Positions 8,301-14,178 of a stretch of DNA of 14,178 nt are shown here, piece after piece. Every line of letters starts with the position of its first letter. The first letter of the stretch is position 1. The notes under the pieces were generated by a model, which had not been told where the DNA came from, did not search any database, and worked only from the letters and a program-made list of their open reading frames with translations. The DNA comes from CAYNLG01 sp964397995 (GTDB lineage Bacteria; Planctomycetota; Phycisphaerae; FEN-1346), in contig CAYNLG010000090.1 in the NCBI GenBank assembly GCA_964397995.1, positions 1 through 14,178 of the forward strand. The letters run 5' to 3'. The position numbers and the translations under genes were made by a program.

Positions 8301-11187
8301 TGTTCGGAAGCGGCCCGGCGCGAACGTCGAACTTGACGACCCGCCCGTGCACGGAACTGACCTCCGTGCGGATGTTGCTGCTCGCAACGACCAGCGCGCT
8401 GTCGGCCAGAATCTCCGCCAACACCGCCGCCGCCGCCTTCACCTGGATCGTCAGGCTTTCGAAGTCCATCGCCGACGGCACGTCCGCCGGCGTGTTCCAT
8501 ACGTACTTCGGGTCCTCGGTCGACACCAAGGCGTAGGGCGTCACGTCGGCCAGCGCGAACATCGAACACGGCGCCGTCTCCGGCGACCGGGTGTACTTCC
8601 GTTCCACGTCGAACGACAGCGTATCCACAAAGACCGGCTCCGACGCGAGGTCGAGGACGCGGTTGATGAGCCGGCCGCTCTCGGCAAGCCGCTGACTCAG
8701 GTTCCGCGTCACCGTCCAAGTGAACTGGCCGGGAAGGCCTTTACGCGGCACGGCCGCAGTACCCTCGCCGAACGTCACGGCTTGGCTGTGGCTGGCCAAG
8801 TCCAGCCCGTAGGCCACAGGAATGGCGTACCGTTCCTCACGGACGAGACGGGCCAGTCGTGCCTCGGCCGTCGCCACGACTTCGGCGGACGCCTTGCCGG
8901 CCGAGGCGGCGGCGGTCAACTGGTCCACCAGCGCCGCCACCTTGTCCCGGTCTCCGTAGCCCGTCAACCACACAGCCAGCTTCTCGTCCTCGCGTGCGGC
9001 ATCCAGGCGGTCTCGGGCCGTCTCGAGCCGCTTGACCAGCCGGGCGTCGATCTCCGTGGCCGTGATCGCCTCGTCACCCAAGGCCGCGCGGAGAGCCCGT
9101 ATGGTCGGTGCGGGCAGGGCCGCCAACTCCTCAGCCGTGTTGACGGCTTCGATCGCCTCGGCCACACGCGCCATCTCGTCCGGGGCCGCAGCCAGCGGCC
9201 GCAGGACCGCGGGCCGGTCGGGCGGCATCTCGGCTTCGACCCGTTCCGCGGCGGCCAACAGGTCCCGCATGCCCAGCTTGCCGGCCATCTTGTAATAGGC
9301 CAACCGCAGACGCAGCGCGCCCTGCTCCGTCGTCGCCTCCTCGGCATCCGATTCACCACGGATTTGCCTGACCACGAAGACCCGGCGATAATCGACCCAG
9401 TTATGCAGCAAGCCGTCAAGGGTCGCCTCCACCTTGGGGGCGGACCCGAGGCTGTGGTCGCGCCACGTCCGGGCGATCTGGAGCATCTGTTCGGCCGACG
9501 CCACCGTCCGCTCCAACCGCTCCGCCTCCTGCCGGAACCGCAACACCTTCTCCGAGCCGCGGAAGTACGCGGCCCCGAACCGCAGGATGCGCCCCAGGCT
9601 TCGCATGCCATAGAGAGACTGGAACTGGCTGTCGATGCCTGAAAAGATGACGGTGCGGTCGCGGGGCAACCGGTTGGCACCACCCAGGTGCCCGGCCGCC
9701 GCCAGCATGCCCACCAACGCCGCCGACTGGTCGGCTCCGTGCGGTGCCGCCGGCGCCGTGCACATCGAGTCGATCGGCGCCGTCACCATCAGCGCTTGCC
9801 GGGCCACGTGCACTCGGCGCAACGTCTCCGCCAGCCGTGACGCATAGTCCTCAGGATTCCCGGCCCCCCGGAGGTGGGCCACCAGCAGATGCTCGACGAG
9901 CGGCGTCGGCCATGTCTCGAGAGGTGCATCCATCAGCGCCGCCGGGTCCACCGCTTCGCCGATCGCCTCGCGCACCGCCTCAGGCAACGTGCCTTCCAGG
10001 GCGCCCAAGCCGCGCCTCACGGCCGCGTGCAGATCCTCGATGACGGTCGCATGGAGGGTGCCAAGGACGTTGGCGCACGGGGCGTTCCCCCAGCGCGTCG
10101 TCCCGGTCATGCGAACACTCGCGCCCCGCTCAGCCAACTCGCGCAGCCGCCGCGAGAGCGTCGCGTCGGCATAGAACCGCGGAAACGTCACGGGCAGGTT
10201 GACGAACTTGGCCGCCGCCTCACGGCGGACCATGCCCGGCCCGTGCAGGAAGATGACGGCGCGCGCCCCAAGCATGGCCATCCACTGCCAGTTTGCCGAC
10301 GAGGCGAAGTCGAGCAGGACGATGGCCCCCTCGGTGTCGAGCCCGTTGGCCTCGGTCAGGCTTCCGCCCCCCGCGTAGACGAGAGGGCCTTCGATACCCC
10401 CCGCCGGCAACATGGTCGGGGCCGCTTGGTTCGGCCAGATCGCGTACAGCGGATGCGCCTCACCGTCCGGCGGCGCCAGGTAGACCGTCGCCCCCTGGTC
10501 CACCGGGGCGGCGCGCCGGAACGTATCCAGCCGGACGTCACGGAGGCCGGCCTCGTCCATGCGACGCTTGACGTACTCGTGGATACGGGCATGACCGGCG
10601 TGACCCACGGTGCGCGGCCCAAGGTCGAAGATGGCGCGGACGTCGCCCTCGACGGCGTCCCGGGACAGATGGGGGTCCTCGGCCAGCGCGTGCAGCCGGA
10701 CGAACTCCAGAACCCGACGCCGCAACCAGACCAGCGTCAGATCGTCGGGCCGAACCCGTTTGTCCGGCGCGGGGTACAGCGCCGCCAAGCGGGATGCCAA
10801 GGCATCCGCCTGCAGGACCGGCTCATACACAAGTTCCAGCCGCGCGTTCAGGCCCTTGGTCTGCTCGTCGATGAGTTCCTGGAATGCCTCTTCCTGACCC
10901 TCCGGGATGCGGAGGCCCGCAATGACCGCACTGCGGCGGTCACGGATGACCTCGGCCCGCGTCTCGGCGGCCCCGACGAGTAACGTCTCCAGCCACGCCT
11001 CCGCCTCGGGGGCCGAACCGTAGGCGTACGTGTCGGGAGCATCGAGCACGCGCAGGGCCGTTTCCGCGAACGCGCGCTCGGCCTGGCGGTCGACAGACGG
11101 CACATCGGCCGCACAAGCAGCCGACGCCGACAGCATTGCGGCCGCGGCCGTCAGGACCGTCCCCGCGATGGCGAGCACCCGCCTCAC
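5317..11187 (-). CDS. Giant FtsX/MacB-type permease fused to a degenerate M28-peptidase-like ectodomain
   Basis: The protein has 1956 residues. Order: signal peptide (about 1-27, ending ASAACA-A); helical region (30-180); M28-like start GPRTVGHAGHARIHEYV (190-206); PA-like insert (about 230-345); the M28 core strand APIDSM with GADQS (470-488) and FSGID (515-519); a long charged helical insertion (about 545-785); then M28 resumes with GLDLASHS (794-801) and WNTPADVP (897-904). A beta-rich domain like carboxypeptidase-regulatory folds follows (about 935-1130). Next are three TM helices (1254-1276, 1288-1308, 1312-1336), and then an FtsX module: TM about 1381-1401, MacB-like extracytoplasmic domain (1402-1680), core motif VEERKGEIGMLGAVG (1704-1718) and two more TMs to 1789. 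A soluble C-terminal domain (1808-1956) should be cytoplasmic. Three of five M28 zinc/catalytic positions are lost, so proteolysis is unlikely. The start is GTG, 1 nt after the upstream stop, with a strong SD. It probably couples ATP hydrolysis by the ATPase at 1766-2521 to movement of the ectodomain (inference). Confidence 0.87.
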   Translation of the reverse strand: MRRVLAIAGTVLTAAAAMLSASAACAADVPSVDRQAERAFAETALRVLDAPDTYAYGSAPEAEAWLETLLVGAAETRAEVIRDRRSAVIAGLRIPEGQEEAFQELIDEQTKGLNARLELVYEPVLQADALASRLAALYPAPDKRVRPDDLTLVWLRRRVLEFVRLHALAEDPHLSRDAVEGDVRAIFDLGPRTVGHAGHARIHEYVKRRMDEAGLRDVRLDTFRRAAPVDQGATVYLAPPDGEAHPLYAIWPNQAAPTMLPAGGIEGPLVYAGGGSLTEANGLDTEGAIVLLDFASSANWQWMAMLGARAVIFLHGPGMVRREAAAKFVNLPVTFPRFYADATLSRRLRELAERGASVRMTGTTRWGNAPCANVLGTLHATVIEDLHAAVRRGLGALEGTLPEAVREAIGEAVDPAALMDAPLETWPTPLVEHLLVAHLRGAGNPEDYASRLAETLRRVHVARQALMVTAPIDSMCTAPAAPHGADQSAALVGMLAAAGHLGGANRLPRDRTVIFSGIDSQFQSLYGMRSLGRILRFGAAYFRGSEKVLRFRQEAERLERTVASAEQMLQIARTWRDHSLGSAPKVEATLDGLLHNWVDYRRVFVVRQIRGESDAEEATTEQGALRLRLAYYKMAGKLGMRDLLAAAERVEAEMPPDRPAVLRPLAAAPDEMARVAEAIEAVNTAEELAALPAPTIRALRAALGDEAITATEIDARLVKRLETARDRLDAAREDEKLAVWLTGYGDRDKVAALVDQLTAAASAGKASAEVVATAEARLARLVREERYAIPVAYGLDLASHSQAVTFGEGTAAVPRKGLPGQFTWTVTRNLSQRLAESGRLINRVLDLASEPVFVDTLSFDVERKYTRSPETAPCSMFALADVTPYALVSTEDPKYVWNTPADVPSAMDFESLTIQVKAAAAVLAEILADSALVVASSNIRTEVSSVHGRVVKFDVRAGPLPNMPVEGALVWYTRGGGKDRGGKGDRECGGILSHLAVLADADGQHRLPFEQSKKTSGGTGTPYVWAYDFDYEQGVIDLALDRGESQTVTTDNRLKLKGGPEAKDLLVFDAASAVLFDPVDPRYLRDLQQIYILDGKGKSQPRHFSSLSIEQTRGLEGEKDTDANCAVVFVPPQLRVQVLMGHKNLDPRRLVLLGVDQTHPTGYGYPVGIGRLIERTPYRVARDIIGLNRYRLEKLSKAGIRSTKLDDLVARAAKHLERSEAAYEGKRYDDHVRSANAAWGFAVRAYPEVSQTANDAVFGVVFFLALLLPFAYFMERLTFGFKTAVSRIFGMSIWFLVIFLILFWVHPAFQISLTPLMILLAFLLLVLASVVLVLVSARFGEQVKKWRHQAGGIHSADVSRLSTTAVAFNLGIANLGKRKSRTVLTVVTLILLAFSVISFTSIQQAADHIPIELGSGAPYGGLLFRMPHWKDMPESIRQSLQIEFAGRQTLALRGWVMQAEGGWGAWGRHSNEIALVRTDQPDKEVIVKCLAGFEAAEKDLTGIDQTLTAGRWIRPDEMDVMLLPQSVARELGITPADVETGNAAIYHGGRTFQIIGIFDAAKADAVHDLNDESIAPVDYLASGSEGGSETSSLLAAESEVGLEQPFEHMTFANTAIIPQAVVGQMANGHYKSVAVGFTTDDPDEQRAFVEDLMSRLAVNVYAGVGDQRYLIRSVGLKTVTPDWTLVAPIILAVLIILNTMLGTVEERKGEIGMLGAVGLAPRHVAMLFFTEASVYANAGVVVGYLAGQVMAKFVVSFGWFEDLSLNYSSLAALFTAVLVAVIVLAATVYPARKAAALATPSGAAHWAMPAPRNGRRLLLELPFTLTRGNAIGMAMFLDEYFDSHSDPTSPDFCTQGLRTRSKVVEGRATLILQMIVFPAPYDLGVSQRCRVIVYPTSQAGVYGVRFSLRRLSSDESSWMRANARFMDLIRKQFLIWRTIQIEERREYIERGLRLFQ
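6787..6807 (-). other. Possible G-quadruplex tract inside the giant FtsX gene
   Basis: The coding strand reads G7-T-G4-AGCGT-G4, which can supply four G-triplets with loops of 1, 1 and 5 nt. It encodes a Gly/Trp-rich stretch (residues about 1461-1467) in the MacB-like extracytoplasmic domain. It may be only a by-product of GC-rich Gly and Trp codons; folding is not shown. Confidence 0.25.
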
Positions 11188-11188
11188 G

Positions 11189-13471
11189 TCAATACACCTC
11201 CGGCACGTACACGGGCTGGTCCAGGTCCAGCATCGGGTCCAGAAGGCCGCCGCCGTGGCACACCAGCGTGTACGCGTGATGGCCGGTCCAGAAGACGATC
11301 ATCAGCAACTGGCCGAAGATCATGCCCAGGAAGAGCGGCAACAGCTTGTGATACAGCTTCATGCCACCGTAGCGGATCACCGTCCGCTTCACGAACCATG
11401 CCACCAGGAACGGGCCCCAGAGCAGATGCACGTACTTGACCGTATTGCTCTGCATCAGGGCCGCGTGCGCGGGCGCCACGCACCAGATCAGGTACCCGAG
11501 CGGATGCAGCGGGAAACGCAACCACTTGGCCCGGGCCAGCAGCAGCGCCACCATGATGCCCAATCCCACCAGGGCCGCGATGGCATGGGCCGAATGGAAG
11601 TACCCGATCTCCAGGGCCTTGCCGCGTGTCCGATAGAAGACCCACAACGGCATGGTCCCGTACGAGATGTTCTTCCCCGTGTACCCCTCGCCCTGCGTGT
11701 AGGCCATCCACAGAAAACCGATACCCCCCACCACGAGCGCCACGACAAACGCCGCCACCACGGCGATGCCAAGGGTGCGCGGCCGCGGGCCGTGACGGCG
11801 GGCCACCTCCAGCCCCTCGAGCTGCAGCGGCGCCATCGCCGGCAGCGACGACAAGGCCATCCACCCGAAGTGGTTGTTGACCAGATTGTTTGTTCGCCAG
11901 CCCCAGACGGAAGGACCGCCCCAGACGCGCGGCACGCGGATCAGGGACGGCACGAGGAAGTTGTTCGGCACCCCCGCTTCCGCCCGAAGCCGCGCAAAGG
12001 CCACCACCATCAGGAAGAAGAGCACCAGGTAGCCGACGATCAGGGCCACACCCGGCAGACCCATCGGTTCGCCCGGAGCCCCCTCCGGCGCCGTGCACAG
12101 CCGCACCATCATCAGCACCAGCCCCACGAAGCAGGCCAGGAAGCCCCACGCGGCCAGGCGCCGGGGCATGAGGCCCGCCCCCTCGCCGCCCCCCGCGCCC
12201 CCACCGCCGCCGAACGGCGCCTTCAGCAGGCCGACCAACCCTTCGCGGCTTCGCCACAGCAGGAACACCGACAGGGCCGCCATGGCCCCGATCGCCTGGT
12301 CCCGGGGGAACGGGTAGCCGGGGATCTGCCAGTCCAGCGGCTCCGGGGGCGTGTCCACGACGTTCCACCCGGCGTTCGCCGCCAGCAACTGGAAGACCGC
12401 CCCGAGGAAGAAGAAGATCCACACCGACCGCGTGATCTCCAGATGCATCAGGTACCCGACGCCGATCAGCAGGGGGCTGAACACCAGCACGTTGTTCTGG
12501 ATGGCATCCCAGGGGGCCTTGTTGAAGAGGACTTTGAAGGAGAGGTACAGTTCGCCTCGCGCGATATCGCCGATACTGTAGTGGCGCAGCCCGCTGAGCG
12601 CCAGCAGCAGGACCGACACCACGGCCCCGAGCCAGAAGATCCAGTTCCCAAGCAACGGATGCCGAACGCGTCCCTGTCGGGCCTCGTCAATCAGGGCGGC
12701 CGGCAGGACCGCCAGCGGGAACGCCAAGTTCTCGCGCTCGACCCATTGCTGGCGCAGGATCTCCACCAGGAACAGGATGGCCACGAACAGCAGGACGATG
12801 AATGCCCCCCAGTTCAGCAGGGGGCCGCGCCACACCCCCCACGGGATCTTCCCCCACGCGAACTGGAGCTTCTCGGCGAAGGTCTTGTCACGGAGTTGAA
12901 ACTGCTCGGCCAGGCCCAAGCCCACGCCCGACCAGAACCGCTTCAGCGGCTCCACGCGGGCCGCCTTCTCGACCGCGCTCATCTCCCCCTGAAGCGGCAC
13001 CTTCGGATAGTACGCCGGGTCCTGAACCGCGTACGCCGGCGCCACGCTCGGAACGTCCCGGTTCACGTACTCCGAAGCCACGTTCGTCAGGTTCGTCAGG
13101 ACCGGCTGCACCAGGCCCAGGTTCACCACGGGCAAGCCCGTCATGAGCATCACGTACACGACGACGAGTTGCCACCGGCGGAAGAGGCGCGTACGCCCGA
13201 AGACGAAGACGACCACGTTGGCGAGCAGAAGGCCGAACAGGACGCCGAAGGCCCCCGCCGGCGGCGCCCCCATCTCGAAGAGGCTCATGTACGCCCCGTA
13301 GTCGACCAGCATCACCAGGGGCACGAGCAGGACCAGAAGAACCAGGCCGAAGAGAATCGTCGCGGCCGCGCCCCACACCGAGGCCCGCTCCGGGGCGACG
13401 GTCTCCGAGTCCGCGCCATGGCCCCGCGCGTCGGCCGCTTCGTGGACGGCAGCGTCCTGGGTCTCAGCCAC
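11189..13471 (-). CDS. DUF6785/DUF6784-like polytopic membrane protein (OPT-related)
   Basis: The protein has 760 residues from GTG at 13471; an upstream GTG at 13504 would give 771. I prefer 13471 because AGAGGG lies 5 nt upstream, while the longer start has no good ribosome site. Numbered from 13504, the protein has a polar N-terminus, TM1 at about 46-67 and roughly 12-14 hydrophobic segments. QQWVERENLAFPLAVLP (252-268) is the segment by which I recognise the family. A Gly-rich linker at 431-444 divides two membrane halves. The C-terminal part, with RYGGMKLYHKLLPLFLG (711-727) and FWTGHHAY (738-745), fits DUF6784. No member that I know of has an established function, and similarity to oligopeptide transporters suggests transport of peptides or similar molecules. 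It is the first gene of the operon, behind the promoter at 13571-13599, and ends 1 nt before the giant FtsX gene. Confidence 0.82.
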   Translation of the reverse strand: MAETQDAAVHEAADARGHGADSETVAPERASVWGAAATILFGLVLLVLLVPLVMLVDYGAYMSLFEMGAPPAGAFGVLFGLLLANVVVFVFGRTRLFRRWQLVVVYVMLMTGLPVVNLGLVQPVLTNLTNVASEYVNRDVPSVAPAYAVQDPAYYPKVPLQGEMSAVEKAARVEPLKRFWSGVGLGLAEQFQLRDKTFAEKLQFAWGKIPWGVWRGPLLNWGAFIVLLFVAILFLVEILRQQWVERENLAFPLAVLPAALIDEARQGRVRHPLLGNWIFWLGAVVSVLLLALSGLRHYSIGDIARGELYLSFKVLFNKAPWDAIQNNVLVFSPLLIGVGYLMHLEITRSVWIFFFLGAVFQLLAANAGWNVVDTPPEPLDWQIPGYPFPRDQAIGAMAALSVFLLWRSREGLVGLLKAPFGGGGGAGGGEGAGLMPRRLAAWGFLACFVGLVLMMVRLCTAPEGAPGEPMGLPGVALIVGYLVLFFLMVVAFARLRAEAGVPNNFLVPSLIRVPRVWGGPSVWGWRTNNLVNNHFGWMALSSLPAMAPLQLEGLEVARRHGPRPRTLGIAVVAAFVVALVVGGIGFLWMAYTQGEGYTGKNISYGTMPLWVFYRTRGKALEIGYFHSAHAIAALVGLGIMVALLLARAKWLRFPLHPLGYLIWCVAPAHAALMQSNTVKYVHLLWGPFLVAWFVKRTVIRYGGMKLYHKLLPLFLGMIFGQLLMIVFWTGHHAYTLVCHGGGLLDPMLDLDQPVYVPEVY
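11197..11201 (-). promoter_or_regulatory. Ribosome binding site of the giant FtsX gene
   Basis: GGAGG (minus strand) lies 9 nt before the GTG at 11187, inside the last codons of the DUF6785-like gene. It supports a GTG start one base after the upstream TGA (TGA-C-GTG), a translationally coupled junction. Confidence 0.65.
12174..12202 (-). other. Possible G-quadruplex tract encoding the Gly-rich linker of the DUF6785/6784-like protein
   Basis: The coding strand has G5, G6, G5 and G3 runs separated by 3, 6 and 1 nt, fitting the usual quadruplex rule. The codons specify the Gly/Ala-rich, presumably flexible linker between the two membrane halves. No function is implied by sequence alone. Confidence 0.25.
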
Positions 13472-13476
13472 CCCTG

Positions 13477-13482
13477 CCCTCT
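13477..13482 (-). promoter_or_regulatory. Ribosome binding site favouring the GTG start at 13471
   Basis: AGAGGG (minus strand) lies 5 nt upstream of GTG 13471. The alternative GTG at 13504 has only a G-run too far upstream to serve. Confidence 0.5.
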
Positions 13483-13570
13483 GCAAAGAAAGCCGCGCCC
13501 CCACACTGCGCGGCTGGTTCGGGCCCCCTGTTGCCCCACCCCGGGCGACAGCGGTCAGTACAGCACGGGA

Positions 13571-13599
13571 AGCCTACCGGCCCGGCGCCCACGTGTCAA
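13571..13599 (-). promoter_or_regulatory. Sigma70-type promoter of the five-gene membrane operon
   Basis: On the minus strand, a perfect -35 TTGACA (13594-13599) is followed after exactly 17 nt by TAGGCT (13571-13576), which keeps the key T, A and final T of a -10 box. Transcription would start near 13564, giving a leader of about 90 nt before the GTG at 13471. It lies between the terminator of the upstream PEP-CTERM gene and the first operon gene, just where a promoter is expected. The -10 is weak, so activator help is possible. No operator repeat was recognised. Confidence 0.6.
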
Positions 13600-13620
13600 G
13601 CCGCTGTGAGTACCCCGTGG

Positions 13621-13661
13621 AACCCGGAAAGAGAAAGGGCGGTTCCGGAGGAACCGCCCTT
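13621..13661 (-). terminator. Rho-independent terminator of the PEP-CTERM gene
   Basis: A perfect 12-bp inverted repeat (13635-13646 with 13650-13661; AAGGGCGGTTCC and its complement) has a 3-nt loop. On the minus strand it is followed by the pyrimidine/T-rich run TCTCTTTCC. It begins about 30 nt after the stop codon at 13691. The T-rich side shows that it serves the minus-strand gene to its right. Confidence 0.82.
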
Positions 13662-13690
13662 GGAACGTCCGTTTTCGCGTCGACGTCGTT

Positions 13691-14178
13691 CTACCGCCGA
13701 CGGATCAGGCCGACCAGGCCCAGGCCCAGCAGGGCCAGCGTCGCCGGCTCCGGGATCACCTGCACGTCCGCAGGGTTCAGCACGTACTGATCCGCCGGAC
13801 CCTGGTACAGGCCGTCGTCGTTCATCTTGTACACGTTCAGCCCGTCCTTGATCTGGCTGCTCAGCGTCACCACGCCTTCGGCCACCGCCGTCAGCGTCCC
13901 CTGAACCAGCCACACCGGGCCCGTGTGCAACGCGTTGCCGAACTTCACGTGGTCCGCCTCGTAGTTGTCCCACCCCGCCTCGAGCGGACTCGACACGAAG
14001 TAGTTCGACAGACCCGACCGCGCCCCCGGGTTCTGGTACGCCGGCTTGTTCGTCAGCGTCCCCATCGCCGGCTGCAGCGTCACCGAGGGCTTCCCGCTCG
14101 GACCGCCCGGAGGCGGCACGGGATCCCAGCCCTCGTCAATCTCGACCACGCCGTCAACGCTGAACAGCAGGTCCATCG
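13691..14178 (-). CDS. PEP-CTERM sorting-domain protein, C-terminal part only
   Basis: The last 162 codons or so of a secreted protein are visible; the start and signal peptide lie beyond the right edge. A Met near the edge (14176) is probably internal, since no signal sequence follows it. The C-terminus has the complete tripartite PEP-CTERM signal: VIPEPATLAL (140-149 from that Met), a short hydrophobic helix, and a final Arg-Arg-Arg. In this family the tail directs export and processing by an exosortase (EpsH/XrtA type), which is not in this window. The upstream part (WDPVPPPGGPSGKPS, then GLSNYF and a LVQGTLTAVAEGVVTLSSQ segment) is low-complexity and beta-rich and gives no function. It has its own terminator and is probably not part of the downstream operon. 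Confidence 0.87.
   Translation of the reverse strand, partial: MDLLFSVDGVVEIDEGWDPVPPPGGPSGKPSVTLQPAMGTLTNKPAYQNPGARSGLSNYFVSSPLEAGWDNYEADHVKFGNALHTGPVWLVQGTLTAVAEGVVTLSSQIKDGLNVYKMNDDGLYQGPADQYVLNPADVQVIPEPATLALLGLGLVGLIRRR

Noticed and set aside
6487..9642. Plus-strand open frame of 1051 codons opposite the giant FtsX gene
   Set aside because: Its composition is typical of antisense translation (RRG, HQ, DR repeats), and the minus strand shows coherent domains throughout.
8476..10620. Active M28 aminopeptidase
   Set aside because: Both zinc His and the catalytic Glu pair are replaced, so catalytic annotation is not supported even though the fold is recognisable.
11105..11187. Tat signal on the giant protein (starts Met-Arg-Arg)
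   Set aside because: The twin-Arg consensus with the following Phe-Leu-Lys pattern is absent. The leader fits an ordinary Sec signal peptide.
11030..13609. Plus-strand open frame of 859 codons opposite the DUF6785-like gene
   Set aside because: It has low-complexity Gln/His/Arg content and no motifs, and the minus strand encodes a clear polytopic protein.

Overview
The window is GC-rich, densely coding bacterial DNA with long shadow ORFs on the non-coding strand. The best guess is a member of the Planctomycetota. That rests on four things: a DUF6785/DUF6784-type membrane protein, a PEP-CTERM-tailed secreted protein, a UroD-family protein paired with a fucose-isomerase-like protein, and giant FtsX-type membrane proteins. 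This is inference from family distribution, because no rRNA or other phylogenetic marker is present.

Layout. (1) At 1-1748 (+), the 3' end of a uroporphyrinogen-decarboxylase/corrinoid-methyltransferase-family gene overlaps by an ATGA junction a gene resembling L-fucose/L-arabinose isomerases. (2) At 1766-13471 (-), five tightly packed genes converge on that pair, leaving only 17 bp between the two sets. In transcription order they are a DUF6785/DUF6784-like polytopic membrane protein, a 1956-residue fusion of an M28-peptidase-like ectodomain to an FtsX/MacB-type permease, an OPT-like polytopic membrane protein, a miniature FtsX permease, and a LolD/MacB-type ABC ATPase. The gaps are 1, 26, 16 and 62 nt, so this looks like one operon. 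A sigma70-type promoter (TTGACA, 17 nt, TAGGCT) lies just upstream of the first gene. (3) At 13691-14178 (-), the 3' part of a gene for a PEP-CTERM surface/secreted protein ends in a strong rho-independent terminator, which insulates it from the operon promoter.

How the genes may work together (inference): the ATPase and the two very unequal FtsX permeases could form one type-VII-like ABC mechanotransmission complex in the inner membrane. The M28-like ectodomain of the giant permease has lost three of the five expected zinc/catalytic positions (His to Pro471, Glu-Glu to Ile518-Asp519, His to Asn898), so it is probably a binding or scaffolding domain rather than a peptidase. The two OPT-like proteins, which look distantly related to each other, may be substrate channels or partners of that complex. 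I know of no characterised system with this composition, and it is the most noteworthy content of the window. No RNA genes, CRISPR arrays, insertion sequences or origins were seen, and no stretch over 300 bases lacks a gene.
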